Assembly: GCA_021740825.1 (NCBI GenBank) | Contig: JAIOZA010000002.1 | Coordinates: 103,454 to 167,453 of the forward strand | DNA from: Bacteroidia bacterium | GTDB taxonomy: Bacteria > Bacteroidota > Bacteroidia > B-17B0 > Aurantibacillaceae | DNA: 64,000 bases | Direction: 5' to 3' | In this document: piece after piece, positions 1 to 10,048 of the stretch | Layout: every line of letters begins with the position of its first letter | Numbering within the stretch: the first letter of the stretch is position 1 | Made by a program: the position numbers and the translations under genes | Notes under the pieces: model-generated | What the model saw: only the letters and a program-made list of their open reading frames with translations | Told to the model about the DNA's origin: nothing | The model's database searches: none

Positions 1-81
1 AATGTGTTATATTAATTTAGTTTTTTATTTACTACTTTAAATTTTATTATTAATGTTATATAAAAGTACGCTATTTTTTTA

Positions 82-101
82 AAAATTGATATGTCAATTT
101 T
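82..101 (-). terminator. possible weak terminator after tex
   Basis: An 8-bp perfect inverted repeat (AAAATTGA / TCAATTTT, loop TATG) lies just past the tex stop codon. Read on the minus strand it is followed by a few T residues and then an A run. The stem is AT-only, so it would be weak. The rest of positions 1-124 is AT-rich with no gene. Confidence 0.3.
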
Positions 102-124
102 CTCTTAAAATTATAAAAACAACA

Positions 125-2371
125 TCACTTTTTAAACTTTCCTTTTAATGCCGCTAATGCGGAAGTCATATCATTAGGGTCGTATGTTGCAGCTTCTTCT
201 TTTTTTGGAGCTGTTTTTTTATGAGCACTCATCCCCTCGCCTTTCATTGATAACGCTATTCGTTTACGTTTCACATCACATTCCGTCACGTTTACCCAAA
301 CCTGCTGTCCAACTTTTACCACCAAATTAGGATCATCTACAAAAGTATCGCTCAGCTGAGAAATATGAACCAAACCATCTTGATGAACACCAACATCTAC
401 AAACGCTCCAAAATTAGTAACGTTGGTTACAATACCTGGCAGGCGCATTCCTTCTCTTAAATCATCCATGCTGTGCACATGCTCATCAAAACTAAATACC
501 TCAAAAGATTTACGTGGGTCGCGTCCTGGTTTTTCTAACTCACTCATAATATCTTTTAAGGTTGGCAGACCAATAGAATCAGTAACATAAGACATTAAAT
601 TTATTTTTTTACGTAAGTCTTTATCTTTAATCAAATCGTCAATGCTGCAATTTAAATCGCTTGCCATTTTCTCTACAATATGATAAGCCTCGGGATGCAC
701 TGCACTTTTATCCAATGGATGAATACCATCTCTGATGCGCAAAAAACCTGAACATTGTTCAAATACTTTATCACCCATACGATTTACTTTTAATAACTCT
801 TTACGAGATTTAAAGGCACCATGTTCGTTACGATAGTCCACAATGTTTTTAGCTAAGCTATCGCCAATACCCGATACATAAGAAAGTAATTGCTTGGATG
901 CTGTATTCAACTCTACACCTACTCCATTTACACAACTCATCACCACGGTATCTAATTTATTTTTCAATGCCAATTGGTCCACATCATGCTGATACTGGCC
1001 CACTCCAATTGATTTTGGATCTAATTTTACTAATTCAGCCAAAGGATCAGCTAAACGACGACCAATAGAGACGGCGCCACGCACGGTTAAATCATACTCA
1101 GGAAATTCTTCGCGAGCCACATCTGATGCCGAATAGATTGAAGCACCTGCTTCACTCACCATAATTACCGGAATTGTTTTTGGTAATACATCAATGCTTC
1201 TAATAAATTGTTCCGTTTCGCGAGAGGCAGTTCCATTACCAATAGCAATAGCTTCTAATTGATGCTTGGCGCATAGTGCCATTACCATATGTTGCGCATC
1301 CATTACTCTGCGTTGCGGCTCGTGCGGATAAATGACTGTTTCTTCTAATAATTTGCCTTGTGCATCCAATGCCACCACTTTGCAACCAGACCTAAATCCA
1401 GGATCAATGGCCAACATTGATTTTTGACCTAACGGAGATGCTAATAATAACTCACGTAAATTATCGGCAAAAACTTGTATAGCTTTTTCATCAGCCGTTT
1501 GCTTTGTCATTAAACGCATTTCTGCTTCAATGCTTGGCTGTAATAAACGCTTGTATCCATCTTCAATAGCCAAAGCAATTTGCTCGGCACATTCGTTTCG
1601 AGAGGTGATGAATTGTTTTTTTAATTGTTCATGCGCTACTTCATCGTCAATGATGACGTCTAAAATTAATATATCTTCTTTCTCACCACGACGCATAGCT
1701 AACATGCGATGGCTTGGGCAAGACATTAATGATTCTTCCCATTCAAAATAATCTTCAAACTTTTGCCCTTCTTCTTCTTTACCTCTAATCACCTTCGTTT
1801 TAATAATCGCTGATTTTTTAAATAGATTTCTCATACCTTCACGCGCAACGGCATCTTCGCTTATAACCTCGGCAATAATATCTCTTGCGCCAGCTAAAGC
1901 ATCATCTGGATGATCAACTCCTAATTCTTTATTTACAAATTTTAAAGCCTCAGGAAATAATTCTTTGGTTTGTTGCGCTAATATTAATTGCGCTAACGGC
2001 TCTAAACCTTTTTCGCGAGCAACTGTAGCTTTAGTACGACGTTTTGGTTTATATGGTAAATACAAATCTTCTAAGGTTGATAGTGTTTCAGCAGCAAGAA
2101 TTTTATCAGATAACTCCTGTGTTAATTTACCTTGTCCTTCAATAGATTTTAAAATACTTTCTCTACGTTGTTCTAATTGACGTAAGCGTTCTATTTCATT
2201 TTTAATCGTAATCACTTGCACTTCATCTAAACTGCCAGTCACCTCTTTACGGTAACGAGAAATAAAGGGTACCGTAGCACCTTCATCTAATAATTCAACA
2301 GTAGATTTAACTTGTTTTGCATCGATTTTTAGTTCGGCTGCAATTTTAAAAAATAATGATGCGTCGGTCAT
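125..2371 (-). CDS. tex: Tex-family RNA-binding transcription accessory protein
   Basis: This 748-residue protein has the full Tex architecture. There is an N-terminal helical region (about 1-310), a YqgF/RuvX-like RNase H fold beginning at the AIDPGFRSGCK motif (about 318-430), helix-hairpin-helix segments (about 495-560) and a C-terminal S1 RNA-binding domain (about 640-712, containing TNFGAFVDVGVHQDGLVH). A lysine-rich tail follows. Tex proteins are cytoplasmic nucleic-acid-binding factors associated with transcription; their exact role outside a few pathogens is not settled. The length is normal for the family. The ATG at 2371 gives the conserved N-terminus. It is transcribed alone, with an AT-rich gap of 188 bp before the next leftward gene. 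Confidence in the family is high and in a specific process low. Confidence 0.95.
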   Translation of the reverse strand: MTDASLFFKIAAELKIDAKQVKSTVELLDEGATVPFISRYRKEVTGSLDEVQVITIKNEIERLRQLEQRRESILKSIEGQGKLTQELSDKILAAETLSTLEDLYLPYKPKRRTKATVAREKGLEPLAQLILAQQTKELFPEALKFVNKELGVDHPDDALAGARDIIAEVISEDAVAREGMRNLFKKSAIIKTKVIRGKEEEGQKFEDYFEWEESLMSCPSHRMLAMRRGEKEDILILDVIIDDEVAHEQLKKQFITSRNECAEQIALAIEDGYKRLLQPSIEAEMRLMTKQTADEKAIQVFADNLRELLLASPLGQKSMLAIDPGFRSGCKVVALDAQGKLLEETVIYPHEPQRRVMDAQHMVMALCAKHQLEAIAIGNGTASRETEQFIRSIDVLPKTIPVIMVSEAGASIYSASDVAREEFPEYDLTVRGAVSIGRRLADPLAELVKLDPKSIGVGQYQHDVDQLALKNKLDTVVMSCVNGVGVELNTASKQLLSYVSGIGDSLAKNIVDYRNEHGAFKSRKELLKVNRMGDKVFEQCSGFLRIRDGIHPLDKSAVHPEAYHIVEKMASDLNCSIDDLIKDKDLRKKINLMSYVTDSIGLPTLKDIMSELEKPGRDPRKSFEVFSFDEHVHSMDDLREGMRLPGIVTNVTNFGAFVDVGVHQDGLVHISQLSDTFVDDPNLVVKVGQQVWVNVTECDVKRKRIALSMKGEGMSAHKKTAPKKEEAATYDPNDMTSALAALKGKFKK

Positions 2372-2418
2372 GATAAATTATAAATTGAATACTTAAAATA
2401 TTTTTGATAGTTGTTTAA

Positions 2419-2426
2419 CAAATATA
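2419..2426 (-). promoter_or_regulatory. candidate -7 box for tex
   Basis: On the minus strand this reads TATATTTG, matching the Bacteroidota -7 consensus TAnnTTTG, 47 bp before the tex start. No clear TTTG box is found 19-21 bp further upstream, so the assignment is tentative. Confidence 0.35.
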
Positions 2427-2464
2427 ATCCTATAAAACCGTGGTTGAGTTTGGATTTATCAACA

Positions 2465-2496
2465 GAATAGTTTTAGATACACCATTTAAACTATTC
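2465..2496. repeat. 9-bp inverted repeat between tex and the SprT-like gene
   Basis: GAATAGTTT and AAACTATTC form a perfect 9-bp stem with a 14-nt loop. It lies downstream of the leftward SprT-like gene and upstream of tex. There is no following T run, so it is not a convincing terminator; it may be an mRNA 3' structure. Confidence 0.35.
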
Positions 2497-2559
2497 ACAA
2501 TGAAAGACTTAAAATATAAAAATGTTGAAAATTATTTAGCTATGCTATTAATAAAGAAA

Positions 2560-3213
2560 TTATGAGTTCGAGTTATTCTCAAATACTTCTACTTCTGCTA
2601 AAGGACTAAAAAGATAAATAGCGCCTGTACTAATTTCTTTGCAGCGATAACGTTTTCTTAACTTCTCGCCCTTTTCAAAAATTCGCGAACCATTATATAA
2701 AAAATGCGTGCGATAAGGCAAATGTTCTAACAAAATCAAATGTGCATTTGTTTCATTTGAATCATATAATTTTAAAGTACGCATTAATGTCATATCGCTA
2801 CAACTTGCCGCAGCTGGATTTTGCAAATATTTTCGTAAAGCATATAAAATATCTAATGGCAAATTATCAGTAGATAAAAAAGGTGTCATTAAAACTCTAA
2901 ACGCTTGTTTCCATTCGTCGCCATGCGGTAAAACTCTATTTTTATACTGATTAAATGTATGCAGGTGCGCTATTTCGTGCACTAATGTTATAAAAAACGA
3001 ATACTGATTTAAGTTATGATTTATTGTAATTGTATGATTTAGTCCATCCCTAGGCGAAGTATAATCGCCTAATTTTGTGCTTCGCTCTTTAGTGATTTTT
3101 AATTTGAAATCAAATTCAATTATCCAAATGGCAATTTGCGGCACAGCAAACTCTGGAATATATTTTTTTAATATTTCCGAATTACGCTGTATTTGTTGCT
3201 CTCTTTGATGCAT
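2560..3213 (-). CDS. SprT-like zinc metalloprotein
   Basis: This 217-residue protein has a metalloprotease-type zinc site, H79-E80-I-A-H83 (LVHEIAHLH). A third likely ligand is H97 in the HGDEW segment, matching the HGxxW/F signature of SprT-like domains. The C-terminal part (about 165-210) includes a segment YRCKEISTGAIYLFSPLAEV that resembles the region after the catalytic helix in bacterial SprT-like proteins, but it lacks the paired cysteines of a classic zinc ribbon. SprT-like proteins are related to the DNA-protein-crosslink protease Spartan; the bacterial function is poorly defined. No signal peptide is seen, so it should be cytoplasmic. It is followed on the same strand by tex and preceded by gldB. 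Confidence 0.8.
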   Translation of the reverse strand: MHQREQQIQRNSEILKKYIPEFAVPQIAIWIIEFDFKLKITKERSTKLGDYTSPRDGLNHTITINHNLNQYSFFITLVHEIAHLHTFNQYKNRVLPHGDEWKQAFRVLMTPFLSTDNLPLDILYALRKYLQNPAAASCSDMTLMRTLKLYDSNETNAHLILLEHLPYRTHFLYNGSRIFEKGEKLRKRYRCKEISTGAIYLFSPLAEVEVFENNSNS

Positions 3214-3258
3214 AAAAACTATAAAAGATTAGGACTTAGGATTAAAGATTGCATTATC

Positions 3259-3285
3259 TTATGTCTTTAATTTTATGTCTTTAAT
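3259..3285. repeat. tandem 13-bp direct repeat in the gldB/SprT-like spacer
   Basis: TTATGTCTTTAAT occurs twice with a 14-bp period. The nearby ATTAAAGAT (3241-3249) is nearly complementary to both copies, so alternative hairpins can form. The spacer has no gene. Confidence 0.4.
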
Positions 3286-3304
3286 CTTATTTCTTTTATC
3301 AATA

Positions 3305-4327
3305 TTATGGTTTGTATTTCGATTTTTGTAAAATTTTTTGTACGTCTTTTTCGTTCATTAAATCTTCTAAAGTTACATCATCATTATGTTCCATATAAGA
3401 TTTTATAATTTGCTTACCTAACCACATAGCAATTCGTGGCGGACAATCTTTACTGATGGCTCTGGTAAAAGGTCCATCACTTGTAAATTCAGAAACTAGT
3501 TTTAAATCATTGTCATATAATTTATTATCCTTAGCAAAAAATCCCCATAAGTTCTTTTCGTTTTTATTACAATAATTCATTTGAGCAGCAGTGTAGCCCA
3601 TTTTAATGGAATCTTGAACCTCTGGTAATAAAGCATCGCAGGTATAAAATATTTTACCATAAAAAATCATATGATTTAGTAAGTTGTTTACAGGATCTGA
3701 ATTATCAAACTCGGTAATTATCCAACCTCTTACTGCATCAGATAAAACATGTTCTTTATTCATTGTTCGGGTTCTGAATTTTGGAAGCTGCATCATAGTA
3801 TAAAATACATTTTCACTACCTAAATACATATCTAAACCGATTCCAATTGTAGAATCCACGTAAACAACATTATATTGAAAGCCACTCACAAAAGTGACAA
3901 ATTGTTTCGGCGTTTTGCGTTTGGGGAAAAACACTTTAAATCGTTTCACAACCTCTGTCATTTCATCACCCAGAAACTCAATATCATTATCCGAATACAT
4001 TTTAATGACATCTGAATGCGACATCTTTATATCTTTATTATTTACAAACCGCAATAAAGTTTGAGAATACAACGAATCAACTATACCGCCATTATTTACA
4101 ATAGATGAAACATATCTTGTATAAAATGTGGAGTATTTTCTTTGAAAATCATTCATTTTTTGATAGCAATTTTCAGAAGTTAAGCAAAACACGTCTTTAT
4201 CCAAACGTTTAAATTCGATTGGGTCAATTACTACTTCACTTGTATCAATATCTAAAACGTCATGCTTACATCCAATTAAAAAATTGGTTGAGAAGGCTAT
4301 TATTATCAATTTAAAAAGAGATTTCAT
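3305..4327 (-). CDS. gldB: GldB-like gliding motility lipoprotein
   Basis: This 340-residue protein begins with a lipoprotein signal peptide ending in the lipobox FLIGC (C20 as the lipidated cysteine). The body starts with IDPIEFKRLDKDVF and a KYSTFYTRYV segment, the pattern I recognise from GldB. In gliding Bacteroidota GldB is an essential lipoprotein needed for motility and type IX secretion. In Flavobacterium it neighbours gldC and nadE. Here nadE is about 1 kb away on the opposite strand, which supports the call, but no gldC is present. The T9SS cargo genes in this window fit with a functional secretion machinery encoded elsewhere. Sequence identity to characterised GldB appears modest, so the assignment rests on length, lipobox and context. 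Confidence 0.72.
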   Translation of the reverse strand: MKSLFKLIIIAFSTNFLIGCKHDVLDIDTSEVVIDPIEFKRLDKDVFCLTSENCYQKMNDFQRKYSTFYTRYVSSIVNNGGIVDSLYSQTLLRFVNNKDIKMSHSDVIKMYSDNDIEFLGDEMTEVVKRFKVFFPKRKTPKQFVTFVSGFQYNVVYVDSTIGIGLDMYLGSENVFYTMMQLPKFRTRTMNKEHVLSDAVRGWIITEFDNSDPVNNLLNHMIFYGKIFYTCDALLPEVQDSIKMGYTAAQMNYCNKNEKNLWGFFAKDNKLYDNDLKLVSEFTSDGPFTRAISKDCPPRIAMWLGKQIIKSYMEHNDDVTLEDLMNEKDVQKILQKSKYKP

Positions 4328-4349
4328 AACGAAAATTATATTATTTTTA

Positions 4350-4357
4350 CAAAGTTA
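4350..4357 (-). promoter_or_regulatory. candidate -7 box for gldB
   Basis: The minus strand reads TAACTTTG 22 bp before the gldB start, matching TAnnTTTG. No -33 TTTG is visible at the right spacing. Confidence 0.35.
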
Positions 4358-4378
4358 AATTACATAAATAAAAATTAC

Positions 4379-5269
4379 ATGAAAAAGATATTACTTATAG
4401 TTTCAAGCACAATAGTGTTAGCTAATAGTATTTTAGCTCAAGATGCGGCTGATAAAAAATACCGTTTTGGCTTGCGTGTTGCTCCTACTCCAACATGGCT
4501 AAGAAGTGATGAATCTAAATTTATCTCTAAGTCAGGGACTAAATTCGGTTTGGGATTTGGATTACAAGTAGAATTTAGGATTAATTCAACCGCCTCATTT
4601 GTTACAGGCGTTGGAGGAGATTTTTTAGGCGGTAAACAAAATTATAATTATGATCAAGGTTATGTTCTATCAAAAGATGGTGAATACGTCGATTCAAAAA
4701 CAATTGATTTTACTAAAAGTGCTGAAGAAATAAAAGTTGAAGCCCTAAAAAACGGAAATAAATTTTACGAATTAAAATCACGATCAATTAAAGCAACCTA
4801 CATAACAATTCCAATTTTATTAAAACTTATGACTAAGGATATTGGTGGATTCAAATATTTCGGAATATTTGGTGGAAATATTGGAATCCAAAGCAAATTT
4901 AAAGCTACTGATGAAATAACTGAATTAACAGCTAATTTAACAGGAACTACTACAGTTTATAATTCAGGCACAAATTCTTTAAAAATTGATGAGATGAGAC
5001 CAAGTGGAGATTTAATACCCTTTAATATTGGATTAAATGCAGGTTTAGGTGCTGAATATAATTTATCTGGAAGTACATCCGTTTTTTTTAGTATTAATTA
5101 TATGAGGGGTTTTATCAATAATTATCAAAAAACTTCTGATATAATGGTAGATAAAATGAAGGATAATATTAATAATAGTAATAATATAGGCAACGCTGAA
5201 GTGCCAATAAGGTCAAAACAAAGTGCATTTAGCGACGGTATACAAGTTAATATTGGTATATTGTTTTAA
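4379..5269 (+). CDS. PorT-like outer-membrane beta-barrel protein
   Basis: This 296-residue protein has a cleavable signal peptide (MKKILLIVSS to about SILAQ, residues 1-21). Its body has alternating glycine/aromatic strands typical of the small outer-membrane barrel family of Bacteroidota (FGLRVAPTPTW, GFGLQVEFRI, VFFSINYMRGF) and it ends in a hydrophobic final strand (IQVNIGILF). The closest type I can name is the PorT/outer-membrane beta-barrel family; no specific function can be assigned. It is divergent from gldB, with about 50 bp between the start codons, and is followed by a clear terminator before nadE, so it is probably monocistronic. Confidence 0.7.
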   Translation: MKKILLIVSSTIVLANSILAQDAADKKYRFGLRVAPTPTWLRSDESKFISKSGTKFGLGFGLQVEFRINSTASFVTGVGGDFLGGKQNYNYDQGYVLSKDGEYVDSKTIDFTKSAEEIKVEALKNGNKFYELKSRSIKATYITIPILLKLMTKDIGGFKYFGIFGGNIGIQSKFKATDEITELTANLTGTTTVYNSGTNSLKIDEMRPSGDLIPFNIGLNAGLGAEYNLSGSTSVFFSINYMRGFINNYQKTSDIMVDKMKDNINNSNNIGNAEVPIRSKQSAFSDGIQVNIGILF

Positions 5270-5287
5270 TGAAAATGAAATTTATTT

Positions 5288-5328
5288 AAATCCCTTCCGT
5301 AACATTGCGGACGGGATTTTTTATTTTT
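5288..5328 (+). terminator. intrinsic terminator after the barrel gene
   Basis: A 12-bp stem with one mismatch (AAATCCCTTCCG / CGGACGGGATTT, loop of 8 nt) is followed directly by a T-rich run. It sits between the barrel gene stop and nadE. Confidence 0.8.
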
Positions 5329-5341
5329 ACCAAATAAAACC

Positions 5342-6121
5342 ATGAAGGATCAAGAAATAATAAACCATATTGTAAACTGGTTAAAGGAATATTCCATAAA
5401 TTCTAAAACCGAAGGTTTTGTAATTGGTGTTTCAGGCGGAATAGACTCAGCGTTAACATCAACACTTTGCGCCTTAACTGGCCAAAAAGTAATTTGTTTA
5501 AATATGCCAATCAGGCAACATCAAACAGAATATGATAGAGGAAATAAACATATTGAATGGCTTAAAAAAAATTATCCAAAGGTTACAAGTGCCGAAGCTA
5601 ACTTAACGTCTATTTTTGAAGAAATTGAAAATTCGTTTGACAAATCCATTCAAGATTTTTTAACAATGGCAAATACCAGAGCAAGATTAAGGATGACTAC
5701 TCTCTATGCTTATGCAGGGCATCATAAATTATTAGTGGCGGGGACAGGAAATAAAATTGAAGATTTTGGAATTGGGTTTTATACTAAATACGGAGATGGT
5801 GGTGTTGATGTTAGTCCAATTGCGGACTTGATGAAATCACAAGTGTATGCATTAGCAGCTAAAGTTGGTGTTATTGATGAGATTTTAAATGCCAGGCCAA
5901 CTGATGGTTTATTTGCAGATGGCAGAACGGATGAAGATCAAATTGGTGCAAGCTACGATGAATTAGAGTGGGCAATGTTGTATATCGAAAATAAAGAGAC
6001 CTACACTTTGTCCGACCGTCAAAAAATAGTCATGCAAATTTATATGAGCAGAAATAAAGCTAATAAACATAAAATGGAGCCTATCCCTGTTTGTATTATT
6101 CCAAAAGAATATTTAGCTTAG
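5342..6121 (+). CDS. nadE: NH3-dependent NAD+ synthetase
   Basis: NadE converts nicotinic acid adenine dinucleotide to NAD+ using ATP and an amide donor, the last step of NAD synthesis. This 259-residue protein carries the N-type ATP pyrophosphatase loop SGGIDS (31-36) and the later synthetase segments GTGNKIEDFGIGFYTKYGDGG and ARPTDGLFADGRTDEDQIG. It has no N-terminal nitrilase-type glutaminase domain, so it should use free ammonia. The cytoplasmic enzyme is of normal length for the short class. It is followed only 4 bp later by a small zinc-ribbon gene, suggesting co-transcription. NAD kinase lies about 3 kb away on the other strand. Confidence 0.95.
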   Translation: MKDQEIINHIVNWLKEYSINSKTEGFVIGVSGGIDSALTSTLCALTGQKVICLNMPIRQHQTEYDRGNKHIEWLKKNYPKVTSAEANLTSIFEEIENSFDKSIQDFLTMANTRARLRMTTLYAYAGHHKLLVAGTGNKIEDFGIGFYTKYGDGGVDVSPIADLMKSQVYALAAKVGVIDEILNARPTDGLFADGRTDEDQIGASYDELEWAMLYIENKETYTLSDRQKIVMQIYMSRNKANKHKMEPIPVCIIPKEYLA

Positions 6122-6125
6122 ATTT

Positions 6126-6485
6126 ATGGAAAAACGAACCTGTATAGAATGTGGTGAAACATTTAATGGAAGAGTTGATAAAAAATTTTGTAGTGATTTA
6201 TGCAGGAACTCGCACAACAATAAAATAAATAGTGATAGTACAAATTTTGTCCGCAACATCACTAATATTTTAAGAAAAAACAGAAGAATTATCGAGAGTT
6301 TATTGCCTGAAGAAACTGCTAAAGTTTCGCAACAAAAATTACTAGATAAGGGCTTCAATTTTAATTATCACACCAATATTAGCACTACTAAAACAGGCAA
6401 AAATTATATATTTTGTTATGAATATGGTTATTTACCAATTGAAGGCAATTATTATTTATTAGTAAAACGAAAAACAGATAGTTAG
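6126..6485 (+). CDS. small zinc-ribbon protein of unknown function
   Basis: This 119-residue protein begins with a zinc-binding motif, C6-x2-C9 and C22-x3-C26 (TCIECGETF, KFCSDLCRNSHNN), followed by a basic helical stretch rich in asparagine, arginine and isoleucine (VRNITNILRKNRRIIESLL) and a short C-terminal beta region (KNYIFCYEYGYLPIEGNYYLLV). It resembles the small DUF2116-type zinc-ribbon proteins found in Bacteroidota. It could bind nucleic acid, but that is inference. The gene begins 4 bp after nadE and probably depends on the nadE transcript. Confidence 0.75.
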   Translation: MEKRTCIECGETFNGRVDKKFCSDLCRNSHNNKINSDSTNFVRNITNILRKNRRIIESLLPEETAKVSQQKLLDKGFNFNYHTNISTTKTGKNYIFCYEYGYLPIEGNYYLLVKRKTDS

Positions 6486-6536
6486 TAAAAAAAATATCAC
6501 CAACTATTTTTCATAACATTACCTTATTACTAACAA

Positions 6537-7640
6537 TTACTGAATTACTACTTTTTTATTAATAATATTTTGACTCTTATTAAAAATTTGAACAAAGTAA
6601 ATACCTGGTGCCATGTTGCCTTTTTCTATAGCAATTTGCTTGCTGTTTGCTATAAAAATTGACTTAATTTCTTGGCCAAAACTATTTGTAATTTTTATAC
6701 TTGTATTTATTTGCTCCTTATCAAACGAAATGACTGTTTGCGAATTAAAAGGATTAGGATGGATAGTAACATCAAAATTAGCTAAACTACATTCTAAAGC
6801 AATAACCTGTGAATATGTGTAATTTCTGCTAAAATCCGTTTGCTTCAATCTATAATAGGTTAGTTGCTCAAATGGTTCATCATCTTTTAATGAATAATTA
6901 TTTTGTATTAAACTATTACCATCTCCGTCAATACTATCAAAAACCCTAAAATCAATTCCATTTGAAGATTTTTCTAAAGTGAAATAATCATTATTATTTT
7001 GAGTTGCTGTACTCCACCTAATTATTACATTTCCATTTAAACACTCAGTATTAAAGGCAATTAGCTCAACAGGTAATGGTTGCGTATAGTAAACTTTAAT
7101 GGTAATCAAATCTATTTGTGCAAATGCACTACCACTTCCACCACCAGTTCTATTCCACGAAAACGCCAATCCAAATGCAGAACTATTAACATCAGCGGGA
7201 GTCCAAGCAGCACCCCATAAATCTGCTGAACTACCATAAAGTTGAACATCATCAGTTGTTGGCCAAGCGGGATTCAGAGCTTTATTTGTACCTATAAGTG
7301 CTCCTCCCTTTATCAAACTTAAAATATTATCCTTACATTTTCCGTTAATATCGCTCCGCTCGATATTAACTTCAAAACCAGTTATAGTGGCATTTGTTGG
7401 AATTGAAAAACCAAAACCTGTGACTACTAAATAATCTGAAAAATTGCCAGTACTCCCTAAATTAATAGTATTTGAAGCATAAAGATTATCTGATACAAAA
7501 ACATTTGTTCGATTTGTTGTAGCAGAAGATGATCCAGTTATTACCGTATTCGAAGTTACACTTCCAAAATTTGGTCCTTGCGACTGGCCATTGATAATGT
7601 AAACATAAAAAATAAGAAATATAATTAAGCTATACTTCAT
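6537..7640 (-). CDS. T9SS-exported protein with C-terminal sorting domain
   Basis: The open frame continues upstream to 7694, but the ATG at 7640 is preferred. It gives a clean signal peptide (MKYSLIIFLIFYVYIINGQ), and a -7-like box lies at 7683-7690, downstream of the 7694 codon. The 367-residue product has an N-terminal beta-sandwich region (about 20-190), the PLPVELIAF linker common in secreted Bacteroidota proteins, a second beta domain and a C-terminal T9SS type A sorting tail (about 290-367: HPNPFNSQTVISF then MAPGIYFVQIF and a final KKVVIQ). It should cross the outer membrane via T9SS and be anchored or released. No catalytic motif is seen. Confidence 0.85.
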   Translation of the reverse strand: MKYSLIIFLIFYVYIINGQSQGPNFGSVTSNTVITGSSSATTNRTNVFVSDNLYASNTINLGSTGNFSDYLVVTGFGFSIPTNATITGFEVNIERSDINGKCKDNILSLIKGGALIGTNKALNPAWPTTDDVQLYGSSADLWGAAWTPADVNSSAFGLAFSWNRTGGGSGSAFAQIDLITIKVYYTQPLPVELIAFNTECLNGNVIIRWSTATQNNNDYFTLEKSSNGIDFRVFDSIDGDGNSLIQNNYSLKDDEPFEQLTYYRLKQTDFSRNYTYSQVIALECSLANFDVTIHPNPFNSQTVISFDKEQINTSIKITNSFGQEIKSIFIANSKQIAIEKGNMAPGIYFVQIFNKSQNIINKKVVIQ

Positions 7641-7682
7641 TTTGTTGAAGAAAATAATTTTAATAAAAATATAAAATATTTT

Positions 7683-7690
7683 CAAACATA
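7683..7690 (-). promoter_or_regulatory. candidate -7 box for the T9SS protein gene
   Basis: The minus strand reads TATGTTTG 42 bp before the chosen start at 7640. Its position inside the longer open frame argues that the true start is downstream. Confidence 0.4.
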
Positions 7691-7776
7691 ACAAAACAGT
7701 TGGAAAAATTTCGATTTATTAGTATACTACAAATCAGAATTTTGTAAAAATTTATTTATCCCTAAAATACAACCAA

Positions 7777-9075
<1,299 letters not shown>

Positions 9076-9157
9076 TTAAAAAAGGTTAACGATGCGTAAA
9101 ATTAAATAAAGTTTTAGTACAATGAAAAATAAAATATTAAGAGTAATGAACGATTTA

Positions 9158-10033
9158 TTAATGGCGTTTATCTATGCCCCAAAGCAGTTTATTGCGAAGG
9201 GTTTCAAAAAAATGTTGTCCTTCTAAATTTATCATATTAAATTTAAAATCGGCTTTCTTTATTTGTAAATCAGATTGGTTTTTTATGGTTTGTGAACGAG
9301 AATCTAAAGAAACATTAAAACTATCACTTCTTCCACTTACTTTAAAACTCAATGTTTTATTGTTTGAAATAACCACTGGTCTTACATTTAAATTATGAGG
9401 AGCTATTGGTGTAATAATAAAATTATCAGAATCAGGCATCATAATTGGTCCGCCACAACTTAAAGAGTAGGCTGTAGAACCAGTTGGTGTTGATACAATT
9501 AAGCCATCAGCAAAATAGGAATTTAAAAAAACGCCATCTACATACGTGTCAATATTTATCATGGCACTCGATTCTTTTTTATGAATTGTAAATTCATTAA
9601 GTGCATAATTAACCTCATTAAAACAGGTTGTTTTGTCTAATTCAATTAATTCTCTTTTATCTAATGTAAATTTTTCTTTTATTAAAAGTTGAATCGCTTT
9701 AATGAAATCTTCTTTATAAACAGTTGCTAAAAATCCCAACCTACCAGTATTTACCCCTAATACAGGAATTCCTGATCTACGAACATATTCAAGGGTTTCG
9801 AGCATTGTGCCATCCCCTCCCAACGAAATAACATAATCTGCCTGTGCAATAAGTTCTTCCGAATTATGATAAATATCTACTGCAAGTGGCTTTTGTAAAG
9901 ATGAATTTAAAAAATCTAAATAAGCTTTAAAAACAGTAACCTTAAAATTTTCTTTAGAGGACAATACTATTAATTGCTCTAAATATTCAGTGTTATTATC
10001 ACTTGTATTTCTTGCATATACAGCTATTGTCAT
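9158..10033 (-). CDS. nadK: NAD kinase
   Basis: NadK phosphorylates NAD+ to NADP+. This 291-residue protein carries the family motifs GGDGTMLE (72-79), NTGRLGFLA (95-103) and TPTGSTAYSLSCGGPIM, followed by the C-terminal beta domain. It is cytoplasmic and of normal length. It lies 15 bp downstream of the CBS-domain gene on the same strand, an arrangement I associate with Bacteroidota, and probably shares its transcript. NadE is encoded about 3 kb away, but on the opposite strand and not in the same operon. Confidence 0.95.
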   Translation of the reverse strand: MTIAVYARNTSDNNTEYLEQLIVLSSKENFKVTVFKAYLDFLNSSLQKPLAVDIYHNSEELIAQADYVISLGGDGTMLETLEYVRRSGIPVLGVNTGRLGFLATVYKEDFIKAIQLLIKEKFTLDKRELIELDKTTCFNEVNYALNEFTIHKKESSAMINIDTYVDGVFLNSYFADGLIVSTPTGSTAYSLSCGGPIMMPDSDNFIITPIAPHNLNVRPVVISNNKTLSFKVSGRSDSFNVSLDSRSQTIKNQSDLQIKKADFKFNMINLEGQHFFETLRNKLLWGIDKRH

Positions 10034-10048
10034 AACTTTTTAAGAAAT

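Noticed and set aside
1530..1751. Plus-strand frames within tex (also 1965-2180)
   Set aside because: Antisense shadows of a strongly conserved gene, with no start context or recognisable domain.
7641..7694. Upstream extension of the T9SS protein by 18 codons
   Set aside because: It would place the signal peptide internally and lies over a candidate promoter box; the ATG at 7640 gives a clean signal sequence.
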